Assembly (NCBI GenBank): GCA_020062605.1
Contig: JAGUWA010000041.1
Location: 1 to 17,730 of the forward strand
Length of the DNA stretch: 17,730 bases
Reading direction: 5' to 3'
Origin: Parvibaculum sp.
GTDB taxonomy: Bacteria; Pseudomonadota; Alphaproteobacteria; Parvibaculales; Parvibaculaceae
Part shown: piece by piece, positions 7,463 to 14,596 of the stretch
Layout: each line of letters opens with the position of its first letter
Position numbering within the stretch: position 1 is the stretch's first letter
Made by a program: the position numbers and the translations under genes
The notes under the pieces: generated by a model
The model's input: only the letters and a program-made list of their open reading frames with translations
Database searches by the model: none
Told to the model about the DNA's origin: nothing

Positions 7463-8519
7463 TCAGAGGACCAGCGAGCCGGCCAGCGTGAACCCGATCC
7501 CTGCGAGCGTGGCGTCGGGCGTCGATGGCGCGACCACGCTGAACACCTGGCCGCGCTCCAGCAAGGTTTCGCTGGCGGCGATGAAGGTGGCGCTCGTGGC
7601 GGCGGCGGCGAAGCGCATGGTGGCGCTGCTGACACCGTCGGCCCGGATGAGTCCGACATCGTCGAAGAGCGATCCGGTGAGAACGAAGTCGACGCGGCCA
7701 GAGGGGCCGTAAGCGGAGACCATCCCCATCCACGTGGTGGCGACGAACCGCAGGGTCGAATTGGTCAGGCCGCTGCTGGTGGAGCCGAAGCGACCGACTT
7801 CCTTGAGGGCGTTCGGCTCGATGCGCAGGATCGGGCGTGAGTTGCTCGATCCGGTCACGACATAGAGGTGGCCGTCTTCACCGCAGAACAGCGTGCTCGG
7901 GAAGTTGTTCGGCACGACGGCCGTGATGTCCGTCATCCGCGCCTGGCGGTCCTCCTTCATGGTCCGCAGGCTGAAGCGGCGGATCCCGGCTTGCGCCGCG
8001 TTGACGTCGCTGTCCAGGAAGTAGCCGTATCCGCGCCGCCAATCGACGGTCAGGTCGTCGATCTGGTAGGTCCCGAAATATCCGCCTTCGCCCGTCGTGA
8101 TGAAATCGAGCAGTTGGTAGGGCTGCTGCGCGGCGCGCTGATAGGTAATCTCTGCCGTGATGTTCGGGATACGGTTGCCGAAGTCCGCGAGCGCCAGCTC
8201 TTCGAAGACGATGGTGGCAAGACCCCGATGGGCGGGCGCGCGGCCAGCGCCGACATGCGTTTCGATCAGCGGATCGGCCAGCTGATCCTCCGTCCCCGAA
8301 TGGAAACGGAACTTGAGATCGGGTTTGGCGACGTCGGGGCTCGCGCCGGTCTTGCCGTGGATGAGTTTGCCGTCCGCCCAGATCCGAAGCACGTCCTCGG
8401 CCGGCCCTTCGCCGAAGCTGAGCGCGAAGGACGCGAAGTAGGAATACGTGACCGAGGTCTGGGTGGCGCCGCCGCCGCCCTTGCCGCCCGAGCGGGTCCT
8501 GGTGACGTTCTGCTGCTCA
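7463..8519 (-). pseudogene. Phage tail-tip / host-specificity protein, 3' fragment cut by an IS
   Basis: About 351 codons remain of a large tail-tip (J-like / GTA TIM-barrel hub type) protein. The fragment begins QQNVTRTRSGGKGGGGATQT and continues with VTYSYFASFALSFGEGP and DVLRIWADGKLIHGKTG, which are typical of the junction after the TIM-barrel domain in alphaproteobacterial phage and GTA tail proteins. The 3' half (SRPILRIEPNALKEVGRFGS and onward) looks like repetitive beta-rich fibre. The N-terminal part is missing: the frame continues into the IS5-family element only by chance. It is followed by the spanin pair, as in a tail-lysis module. No intact 5' half is present in the window. Confidence 0.8.
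8517..8519. repeat. Possible target-site duplication, left copy
   Basis: TCA directly outside the left inverted repeat, matched by TCA at 9453-9455 outside the right one. With only three bases the match may be chance, because the two flanks belong to different disrupted genes. Confidence 0.4.
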
Positions 8520-8538
8520 GAATCCGATTCAAAATTAT
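8520..8538 (+). repeat. Left inverted repeat of the IS5-family element
   Basis: GAATCCGATTCAAAATTAT; pairs with the right end at 15 of 19 positions, with eight identical inner bases AAAATTAT. It overlaps the transposase stop codon by one base. Confidence 0.7.
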
Positions 8539-9374
8539 TACTTGGCAGATGCTGCTCTGGCGAGGCGCTTTGAGATGAGGCGGATCGATGCGATGTAAGT
8601 CCAGGCTTCGGAAGGCTCGATGGATGACTCCCAATCCTTTGCGAGTCGCCGGCATCGGCCGAGCCAGGCAAATGTTCTCTCGACGACCCAGCGTTTGGCG
8701 AGGACGACAAAGCCTTTCGCATCGTCCGGCCGTTTGACGATTTCAATCCTCCGCTCGCCCTGCGCATGAACAAAATTCGCCAATGGCTCGCCGCGATAGC
8801 CGCCGTCGGCGAAGAGGTGACGCAGGGAAGGAAAGCGTTCAAAAACTTCCTCTATGGTAATCCGCGCGCCGTCGCGGTCTTGAATGTCCGCCTCGTGAAC
8901 GATACACGATAGCAAAAGCCCCAGCGTATCCGTCACGATATGGCGCTTGCGTCCCTTCACCTTCTTTCCGGCATCATAGCCGCATGGGCCGCCGCTCCCG
9001 GTCGTCTTGACGGACTGGCTGTCGATCACCCCCGCCGTCGGCGCTGCGTCCCGGCCTTCCCGGCGGCGCGCCGCCATCGCCAGCACGTCGTTGATCAGCT
9101 CCAGAAGCCCTTCATTGCGGAATTTATAAAACCAGTACCGTACCGTCGATGAGGGCGGAAAATCCTTCGGCAGCAGCGCCCACGCAATGCCGCCCGAGGC
9201 GATGTACAAGATCGCGTTCCAGACCTCGCGAAACTCCACCTCGCGCGGACGTCCGACTTTCGACGGCGGCGGCATGAACGGTTCGATGATCTCCCATTCC
9301 GCGTCCGTGACGTCGCTTGCATAGCGCAGCGAACTTCTGTCATGCTGCGCCCGAGTGGTTTCGGTCCAGGCCAT
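8538..9374 (-). CDS. IS5-family transposase, single intact frame
   Basis: A 278-residue DDE transposase. The N-terminal DUF4096-like region reads DVTDAEWEIIEPFMPPPSKV and GRPREVEFREVWNAILYIAS. The catalytic residues are visible: first Asp in GVIDSQSVKTTGSGG, second Asp in HLFADGGYRG, and Glu in RWVVERTFAWLGRCRRL. Many alphaproteobacterial relatives need a frameshift between two frames; this one is uninterrupted, so the element may still be active. ATG 9374 has GAGGA about 5 nt upstream. Confidence 0.95.
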   Translation of the reverse strand: MAWTETTRAQHDRSSLRYASDVTDAEWEIIEPFMPPPSKVGRPREVEFREVWNAILYIASGGIAWALLPKDFPPSSTVRYWFYKFRNEGLLELINDVLAMAARRREGRDAAPTAGVIDSQSVKTTGSGGPCGYDAGKKVKGRKRHIVTDTLGLLLSCIVHEADIQDRDGARITIEEVFERFPSLRHLFADGGYRGEPLANFVHAQGERRIEIVKRPDDAKGFVVLAKRWVVERTFAWLGRCRRLAKDWESSIEPSEAWTYIASIRLISKRLARAASAK

Positions 9375-9433
9375 TTGATCCTCGATGATTTTTGCAAATC
9401 CGGTGAATCACAAGTCGCTGAAACCACTCAACT

Positions 9434-9452
9434 ATAATTTTCAACCGGGCTC
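9434..9452 (-). repeat. Right inverted repeat of the IS5-family element
   Basis: Reads GAGCCCGGTTGAAAATTAT on the minus strand, inward from the end. The match to IS110-type coding sequence stops just outside it. Confidence 0.7.
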
Positions 9453-9642
9453 TCAGGCAGGCATCGTAGGGACCGGTCGCCTCGAAGAGGACCAGCCTGT
9501 CCTTGTTCTTCCAGCGGTCGATCAGCGGTGCGAGAGCCGCCGCTTCATTGGCGATCCGTTCGGGCTTGCCGAACGCATCGTCAAAAATGTCGAGATGGTC
9601 TTTGGAGATGTCGCAACCGACAAAGCCAGGTTGTATGGTCAT
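9453..9642 (-). pseudogene. IS110-family transposase, N-terminal stub
   Basis: About 63 codons remain of an IS110-family (DEDD) recombinase: MTIQPGFVGCDISKDHLDIF carries the first Asp and LVLFEATGPYDACLR the Glu. The similarity stops at the right end of the IS5-family element, and the rest of the usual 300-plus residues (remaining RuvC part and C-terminal Tnp20 domain with the catalytic Ser) is absent, so no functional recombinase is made. The start ATG at 9642 and the upstream non-coding end appear intact. Confidence 0.85.
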
Positions 9643-9860
9643 GGGGCCTATCCCTGTGCTGCGAGGTCCGGTGATGCGGCCTCGATCAACTGTTCAGGTT
9701 GGGTACTTGGAACGCGGGCGGGGATCCGTGCCGGCTAACGGTCTTCAAGACCGGGGACCCAACGATCTCCCGCCCGCACCCATCCTGACACATCCCCAAC
9801 ACACAGGGACCCATCCCCGTTGACGGCGAGTGGCGTTTTGCCGCCCAATCAGTACTTAAG
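9643..9860 (-). ncRNA. Candidate left end of the IS110 element with structured (bridge-type) RNA
   Basis: IS110-group elements carry a structured bridge RNA in the non-coding end upstream of the recombinase gene. Here the upstream region holds a long stem, 9714-9726 paired with 9764-9777 (13 bp with one bulged base), enclosing a smaller hairpin (9739-9743 with 9749-9753). A further 7-base complement exists between 9698-9704 (GTTGGGT) and 9757-9763 (ACCCAAC). No protein gene fits here. The element end and the guide loops cannot be fixed from this fragment; strand is taken from the transposase stub. Confidence 0.4.
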
Positions 9861-9896
9861 GGAGCAAATAGGGTTCGTGCCTGGAAGGATTGCCGC

Positions 9897-10550
9897 GTGC
9901 CGCAAGAGAGAAGACCGCCCGTCATAGCCGACGAGAAGAAGATTCGAGCTCTGCTCGAAACCTACGCTTGCCCAGTTCCATTTCACGAAATCCGGACTCG
10001 ATTTTTAGGGAACATCGCTACACCGGCGATGTCGGCTTCACCCATCTCTGTCGTGAAGAACCTGTGGGGCGGGGAGCTGCCCGAATTTGAGAGCCTCGAC
10101 GCCGTCAACGAGTTGATCGGCGTTCTTGTCAACGGCCTCTGGAACTCCCTCACGCGCCATCAGAAGCGGAGCGATCCCTTCCGGCTGGTGCGGCCAACGG
10201 TTACGCCCACGCGCCACGGGCTTGCTCAGCTGGCACTGATCCGCCGGCAGGAACTCGATGGGTTCGTCGAGGGGTTGTTTTCCGGTGCTGAAGAACTCGA
10301 CCTGCCAGCAAAGGCATCCGCGGCGCTCGACACGCTCGGCGAAGTGCGCGCCATGATTGCGGGGGTCCATGAGGTCGCCATTGATGCCGGCAAGCCTGCA
10401 GATCTATCCGACATCGCCGCGACGATTAAGCATCTGCGGGATATTGCCCGGATCACGGAAATCGAGATCAACCGGGTGGTTCTGGACTGCACCCGTGCGC
10501 GACGACAGATGCTTGGGTCGATCGGCTCTACCAGACCCACGCATCATTGA
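9897..10550 (+). CDS. Conserved hypothetical protein, 217 residues
   Basis: Starts at GTG 9897 with GGAAGG 8 nt upstream. The protein is soluble and mostly helical, with no signal peptide or membrane segment. Conserved-looking stretches are NIATPAMSASPISVVKNLWG, GELPEFESLDAVNELIGVLV and GLAQLALIRRQELDGFVEGL; the LWGGELPEF segment resembles alphaproteobacterial hypothetical proteins of similar length. No catalytic motif is recognised. It is the only rightward gene between the IS debris and the tRNA-Ser, and stands alone. Function unknown. Confidence 0.8.
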   Translation: MPQERRPPVIADEKKIRALLETYACPVPFHEIRTRFLGNIATPAMSASPISVVKNLWGGELPEFESLDAVNELIGVLVNGLWNSLTRHQKRSDPFRLVRPTVTPTRHGLAQLALIRRQELDGFVEGLFSGAEELDLPAKASAALDTLGEVRAMIAGVHEVAIDAGKPADLSDIAATIKHLRDIARITEIEINRVVLDCTRARRQMLGSIGSTRPTHH

Positions 10551-10816
10551 GCGACGTGTGTATACGCTGGTCCGCGCATCGACGCGCCCCCAAAACGCCC
10601 ACTTCGAGTGTCTCTGATGGAATGCCAGGCGCGAGAACTGCGGCAAAAAGTTCGCTCGACATGAATCCGCAACCGACTGGAAATGTTGTGTTTTCTTAGA
10701 CCGAACCTAAACCGGCGAGGTTCGCTCGGTTTGAGACGGAGGGCCACTCAGAGACCGAAAATGAGGACTGCGCCAGTCTCCGGGGTTCGGCTGCCTCGGC
10801 TAAACGCCTTTGAAAC
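10551..10816. other. Intergenic stretch between hypothetical gene and tRNA-Ser terminator
   Basis: No convincing gene is seen. A hairpin CGAACCT / AGGTTCG (10702-10708 with 10718-10724) is present without a T run. No copy of the tRNA-Ser 3' end that would mark an attachment site was found here or elsewhere in the window. Confidence 0.5.
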
Positions 10817-10844
10817 AAAAAGAAAAAGGCCCCCAACGGGAGCC
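10817..10844 (-). terminator. Rho-independent terminator of tRNA-Ser
   Basis: On the minus strand GGCTCCC-GTT-GGGGGCC (7-bp stem with one G-T pair) is followed directly by TTTTTCTTTTT. It lies 25 nt downstream of the tRNA 3' end. Confidence 0.85.
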
Positions 10845-10869
10845 TCATCTCGGGTTCGCTACAGGATAA

Positions 10870-10962
10870 TGGCGGAGAGGATGGGATTCGAACCCACGGT
10901 ACAGCTTTACACTGTACAACGGTTTAGCAAACCGCCGCCTTCAGCCACTCGGCCACCTCTCC
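10870..10962 (-). tRNA. tRNA-Ser (anticodon GCT), with encoded CCA
   Basis: The acceptor arms GGAGAGG and CCTCTCC pair perfectly, followed by discriminator G and an encoded CCA. The anticodon loop TTGCTAA gives GCT (reads AGC/AGU). The long variable arm (TGTACAG...CTGTAC) is the class II serine mark, and the T loop is TTCGAAT. The 3' end faces the prophage and IS region. Confidence 0.97.
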
Positions 10963-11049
10963 GGCTCCCCGTGTATGCCCAAGAATACGGGCCGCATCAA
11001 GGCCAATGTCTTCCGGCATCGTACGGATTTAGGCCCATCGGCCGCGGAC

Positions 11050-11943
11050 TCAGCCCTTCGGGCCGCCCCGGTAGCGAATGAGCCCTTCCTGCGCCACCGA
11101 AGCAACCAGCTTGCCGTCCCGGGTATAGATGCTGCCCCGGTTGAACCCGCGCGCGCCCGAAGCGCTCGGACTGTCCTGCGTGTAGAGCAGCCAGTCGTCC
11201 GTCCGGAACGGCCCGTGAAACCACATCGCGTGGTCGAGACTCGCCGACTGCAGCTTGCCGCTCACCCAGCTCACGCCGTGCGGACGGATGCAGGTGTCGA
11301 GCAGCGTCATGTCGGACGCATAGGCAAGGATGCACTGGTTGAGCGGCGTGTTGTCGCCAACGCCTTTGCGCGCGCGGAACCAGACATGCTGCACCGGTTC
11401 CATCGGCACCGGATCGATGTAGTCCTGCGGATTGACCGGCCGGATCTCGATGGGCCGCGGCCGGGCGAAATGCGCACGCACCGCTTCCGGCAGCTTGTCC
11501 TCGATCGCCTTCCTCAACTCTCCCTCGTTCGGCAGGTCTTCGGGCTGCGGCACGTCGGGCATCGTCGCCTGATGCTCGAACCCCTCCTCCTCGACCTGGA
11601 ACGAAGCGGCCAGGTTGAATATCTGCTTGCCGTGCTGGATCGCCACGACGCGTCGCGTCGTGAAGCTCTTGCCGTCCCGCGAACGGTCGACTTCATAGAC
11701 GATTGGAATTTTCGGATCGCCGGGCCGGATGAAGTAGGCATGCAACGAATGACAAACGCGCTCTTCCACCGTCCGGTAGGCGGCGACCAGCGCCTGCCCG
11801 ATCACCTGCCCGCCGAAAACGCGCTGCCAGCTCACATCGGGGCTGTGTCCGCGAAAGAGGTTCATCTCGATCTGCTCGAGATCGAGCAGGTCGATCAGGT
11901 TCTCGACGGGATTCTTGTCGGCTTGCTGAGAAGCGTCTGTCAT
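11050..11943 (-). CDS. tesB: Acyl-CoA thioesterase II
   Basis: A 297-residue double hot-dog thioesterase that hydrolyses medium- and long-chain acyl-CoA to free acid and CoA. The N-terminal hot-dog has NLFRGHSPDVSWQRVFGGQV and IGQALVAAYRTV; the C-terminal one has ILAYASDMTLLDT with the catalytic Asp, LDHAMWFHGPFRTDDWLLY, and VASVAQEGLIR with the catalytic Gln. The ATG at 11943 has AGGAG 5 nt upstream and is preferred to the ATG at 11994, which would add a 17-residue tail without a ribosome site. The tRNA-Ser starts 88 bp downstream on the same strand. Confidence 0.95.
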   Translation of the reverse strand: MTDASQQADKNPVENLIDLLDLEQIEMNLFRGHSPDVSWQRVFGGQVIGQALVAAYRTVEERVCHSLHAYFIRPGDPKIPIVYEVDRSRDGKSFTTRRVVAIQHGKQIFNLAASFQVEEEGFEHQATMPDVPQPEDLPNEGELRKAIEDKLPEAVRAHFARPRPIEIRPVNPQDYIDPVPMEPVQHVWFRARKGVGDNTPLNQCILAYASDMTLLDTCIRPHGVSWVSGKLQSASLDHAMWFHGPFRTDDWLLYTQDSPSASGARGFNRGSIYTRDGKLVASVAQEGLIRYRGGPKG

Positions 11944-12142
11944 GGCCACTCCTGGGGGAACACGGGGGGAACGGTTGAAGCCCGATTTGCCCAACTGAGG
12001 AGATGGAGCGGCAGGGACTTCGGAGTGGCCGGAAGATAAGCGGAGCGTGACGGCCTGTCACCGTCTTTACGCAACCGCGAAGAGAATTGGCGGCACGGAA
12101 AAGCGCGTGCCTGCGCCAAAATTACAGAACTATTTCAATGTG

Positions 12143-12412
12143 TTACTGATGGGAGAGCCACTCGCGCGCCTGCCGCTGCGCCTCGGCGATCTCGGCGGGT
12201 GTCATTTCTGCGGCAAGCTCCGCGCGGCAGCTTCGCGCTGCATCGCTTCCCTTCATCGCCGCGAGATTGAACCACTTGTGGGCAGTCACCAGATCGACCT
12301 CCACGCCGTGACCCGTCGAATACATCAGCCCAAGATTGTATAGCGCGTCGCACTTGCCGCCCTCTGCGGCAAGCTCGCTCTTCTCGATGGTATCGAGTTG
12401 CATGCGAGCCAT
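12143..12412 (-). CDS. Small Sel1-like repeat protein
   Basis: An 89-residue helical protein with one clear Sel1 (TPR-like) repeat: ALYNLGLMYSTGHGVEVDLV, then TAHKWFNLAAMKGSDAAR. A C-terminal helix (EMTPAEIAEAQRQAREWL) follows. Such modules mediate protein contacts; no signal peptide is visible, so it is probably cytoplasmic. ATG 12412 has GAGGAGA about 6 nt upstream, while the longer frame to 12487 has none. It follows the GST gene by 171 bp, with a possible terminator between, so it likely has its own promoter. Confidence 0.88.
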   Translation of the reverse strand: MARMQLDTIEKSELAAEGGKCDALYNLGLMYSTGHGVEVDLVTAHKWFNLAAMKGSDAARSCRAELAAEMTPAEIAEAQRQAREWLSHQ

Positions 12413-12504
12413 GTGCTGTCTCCTCGTCGTCGAGGCTTCAAGCCCGTTGTTGCCCTGAAGACGGAGCTCCTCTCCGTCCCGATGCAACTCTCCATGCGCG
12501 CACT

Positions 12505-12553
12505 GAAAAAATGGTTAACGGCCCGCTCACCACAAACCTTGATGTGAGCGGGC
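12505..12553 (-). terminator. Candidate terminator after the GST gene
   Basis: A perfect 10-bp stem GCCCGCTCAC / GTGAGCGGGC (12521-12530 with 12544-12553) with a 13-nt loop lies 31 bp past the GST stop. A T6 run on the minus strand follows after 9 nt, farther than in a standard intrinsic terminator. Confidence 0.5.
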
Positions 12554-12583
12554 TCGGAAAAACCGCCAGCGATATTCGTCCGG

Positions 12584-13216
12584 TCAAGCCTTCGGCACAT
12601 CCATGCCGCGTTGAACGGCCGGCCGCGTGCCGACGGCGTCGAGCCAGCGCTTCACATTCGCGCCCTCTCCCACCACATCGGGTTTCGCCTGCGCGATCAG
12701 GTCGAAGGCGATGCTGATCCACGGATAGGTCGCCATGTCGGCGATCGAATAGTCCCCGCCCATATACGCCGCTTCCCCGAGCCGCTTGTCGAGAACCTTG
12801 ATCAGCCGCGCGCTTTCACCGATGTACCGGTCGATCGCATAGGGAATCTTTTCCGGCGCGGTGTTGATGAAGTGGTTCGCCTGACCAAGCATCGGCCCGA
12901 CGCCGCCCATCTGCCACATCAGCCATTCAAGCGTCTTCGCGCGCTGCTCTCCCTTCGGCGCGAGAAACTTGCCCGTCTTCTCGGCGAGATAAACAAGAAT
13001 CGCACCCGACTCGAACACCGAGACCGGCCCGGCATCCGCGTCCCTGTCGACGATCGCGGGAATGCGGTTATTGGGACTGACCTTCAGGAACGATGGCGCG
13101 AACTGCTCGTCCTTGCCGATGTCCACCGGATGGACTTCATAGGGAAGCCCCGCCTCTTCGAGCATGATCGAGACCTTGCGGCCATTCGGCGTCGTCCATG
13201 TATAGAGATCGATCAT
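12584..13216 (-). CDS. Nu-class glutathione S-transferase (YfcG-like)
   Basis: A 210-residue cytoplasmic GST. The thioredoxin-like N-terminal domain (about 1-80) starts MIDLYTWTTPNGRKVSIMLE, with Thr9 and Asn11 at the positions that bind glutathione in YfcG-type enzymes, and has NRIPAIVD with the cis-Pro and FESGAILVYLAEKTG. The helical C-terminal domain has GGDYSIADMATYPWI. YfcG/YghU-type enzymes act as disulfide-bond reductases with glutathione. It is similar to, but clearly diverged from, the GST at 13781-14587; the two lie on one strand with a secreted-protein gene between them. Confidence 0.95.
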   Translation of the reverse strand: MIDLYTWTTPNGRKVSIMLEEAGLPYEVHPVDIGKDEQFAPSFLKVSPNNRIPAIVDRDADAGPVSVFESGAILVYLAEKTGKFLAPKGEQRAKTLEWLMWQMGGVGPMLGQANHFINTAPEKIPYAIDRYIGESARLIKVLDKRLGEAAYMGGDYSIADMATYPWISIAFDLIAQAKPDVVGEGANVKRWLDAVGTRPAVQRGMDVPKA

Positions 13217-13332
13217 CGCATTCCGCCCTTCGCATATGCGGCATACGGTCTTTCTCCCGCAGCCCGCGATTTCCGATCAAACGCATATGGGAAAGCCGGG
13301 CGGCAAGCGCATCCCGCTCCTGCCGGAAAGCG

Positions 13333-13683
13333 TCAGTATTCGACGGTCACTTCGACGTGATGATGCCGGTGTCGCGCGCACACATATGGCGAGAGCGTAT
13401 ATTCGCCCGGCGCGAGCTCAAGCCCCACTGCTTCCTGCGGCAAAAGGAAGTCGGCAACCGCGTCGCCCTTCGCATCGAGGATCGAAAAGCCATAGGTGCC
13501 GTCCATGACACGCACGACCTTGCCGCCTTCGGGCAGCTTCAGCGTCCGCCCCCAGGCCTCGCTGGTGCCGTATTTGTCCTTCATGATCAGGCTTCCCGTC
13601 GCCGTCAGCGTCTCCGCGCCGGCGGGAGCGGCAAGAACGAAGGCCATGATGGCGGCCAGGGCAGCAGTCGGAACGAGACGCAT
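13333..13683 (-). CDS. Small secreted protein, unknown function, His-rich C-terminus
   Basis: A 116-residue protein. From ATG 13683 it reads MRLVPTAALAAIMAFVLAAP then AGAETLTATG: a typical signal peptide with cleavage expected after AGA. The mature part (about 93 residues) is beta-rich (GSLIMKDKYGTSEAWGRTLK, YGFSILDAKGDAVADFLLP) and ends CARHRHHHVEVTVEY, a His-rich stretch that could bind metal (inference). The longer frame to 13878 overlaps the end of the next GST gene and a terminator, so the inner start is preferred; the ribosome site is weak (AGAGAG). No family recognised. Confidence 0.8.
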   Translation of the reverse strand: MRLVPTAALAAIMAFVLAAPAGAETLTATGSLIMKDKYGTSEAWGRTLKLPEGGKVVRVMDGTYGFSILDAKGDAVADFLLPQEAVGLELAPGEYTLSPYVCARHRHHHVEVTVEY

Positions 13684-13716
13684 GCGGAACACTCTCTTTT
13701 CGGCGCCACGCGGCGC

Positions 13717-13754
13717 AAAAGGCAAACAGCGCCTCCGGTTTCCCGGAAGCGCTG
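13717..13754 (-). terminator. Rho-independent terminator of the histone-like/GST transcript
   Basis: On the minus strand CAGCGCTTCCGG and CCGGAGGCGCTG form an 11-bp stem with one mismatch (13727-13754), followed by TTTGCCTTTT. It lies 27 bp after the stop of the second GST gene. Confidence 0.7.
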
Positions 13755-13780
13755 CAAGCTTACCATAAGAGAAGGTGCGG

Positions 13781-14587
13781 TTAAGCCCCACCTCTACTTT
13801 CGTGCGCGTTGCCCGAACGGCACGTTGCGTGCGCGTTCGGCCTCTTTGGTCTTGTCCCCGATGGTACCCAGTCGCCATTCGCGACCCAGGGCAAACCCCT
13901 CTGGACGGCCGGACGGGTGCCGGCCCGCTCGAACCAGTCTTTCAGGAATGGGAAATCGTCAAGCCGCTGACTCTGGTTCTTGTAGGGTACGATCCAGCCC
14001 CAGCAGGCCATGTCGGCGATCGAGTAACGGCCGGCGAGATAAGTCCGGTCCTTCAGGCGCTTGTTCATCACGCCATAGAGCCGGTTCACCTCGTCTGTAT
14101 ACCGCTTGATCGCATAAGAGATCTTTTCCTGAGCGTACTGGCGGAAGTGATGGGCTTGGCCCGCCATGGGGCCAAGCCCAGCCATCTGCCAGAACAGCCA
14201 TTGGTCAACCTCAACTCTCGAGCGTTCGCTCGCCGGGTAGAACTTTCCCGTCTTGCGTCCGAGATATTGAAGGATTGCCCCCGTCTCGAAAATCGAGATC
14301 GGTTTCCCCCCCGGACCGCTCGGGTCCACGATGGCTGGCATCCGGTTGTTCGGCGCGATCTTCAGAAAGGATCGCTTGAACTGGTCACCAATACCGATAT
14401 TCACCGGCTTCACCCTGTAGGGCAGCCCGCACTCCTCCAGCATGATCGAAATCTTCCAGCCGTTTGGCGTTGGCCAGTAATAGAGATCAATCGTCTTGGC
14501 GTTGTCCCGCTCGGAAGCGGGACGTCGCCGTGCTGAAGAACGTGTCGCCGCCGCCTTAGCGGGTTTTGACCGGCGAGTATCGCTCAT
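13781..14587 (-). CDS. Nu-class glutathione S-transferase with basic N-terminal tail
   Basis: A 268-residue YghU/YfcG-like GST. The thioredoxin-like domain begins at about residue 33 (IDLYYWPTPNGWKISIMLEE, with Thr40 and Asn42 in the glutathione-binding positions), followed by NNRMPAIVD and FETGAILQYLGRKTG. The C-terminal helical domain has AGRYSIADMACWGWI. Unusual are the first 31 residues, rich in Arg, Lys, Ala and Ser (RRSKPAKAAATRSSARRRPA), like the tail of a histone-like protein, and a C-terminal extension of about 30 residues. It starts 9 nt after the stop of the H1-like gene, with a poor ribosome site, so its translation may depend on that gene. Confidence 0.9.
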   Translation of the reverse strand: MSDTRRSKPAKAAATRSSARRRPASERDNAKTIDLYYWPTPNGWKISIMLEECGLPYRVKPVNIGIGDQFKRSFLKIAPNNRMPAIVDPSGPGGKPISIFETGAILQYLGRKTGKFYPASERSRVEVDQWLFWQMAGLGPMAGQAHHFRQYAQEKISYAIKRYTDEVNRLYGVMNKRLKDRTYLAGRYSIADMACWGWIVPYKNQSQRLDDFPFLKDWFERAGTRPAVQRGLPWVANGDWVPSGTRPKRPNAHATCRSGNAHESRGGA

Positions 14588-14596
14588 CTCGGCTGC

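Larger units (their letters stand above)
8520..9452 (-). mobile_element. IS5-family insertion sequence, complete, 933 bp
   Basis: The single transposase gene is bounded by imperfect 19-bp inverted repeats, GAATCCGATTCAAAATTAT at 8520-8538 and the complement of GAGCCCGGTTGAAAATTAT at 9434-9452 (15 of 19 match). TCA (TGA on the other strand) flanks both ends at 8517-8519 and 9453-9455; a 3-bp TNA duplication and a length near 930 bp fit the IS1031 group. It separates a tail gene fragment from an IS110 fragment. Confidence 0.8.

Noticed and set aside
8520..8842. N-terminal 108 codons of the long tail-protein frame
   Set aside because: These lie inside the IS5-family element, in a shadow frame of its transposase; they are not tail protein.
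9711..9780. tRNA-Sec-like pattern on the plus strand (CGGTC-TTCAA-GACCG with a TCA anticodon position inside a long stem)
   Set aside because: There is no T arm with a TTCGA loop and no proper D arm, the outer stem is too long for an acceptor, and the position before an IS110 gene is better explained by the element's structured end.
10975..12039. Plus-strand open frame of 354 codons across tesB
   Set aside because: Antisense of the TesB gene, which is supported by catalytic motifs and a ribosome site.
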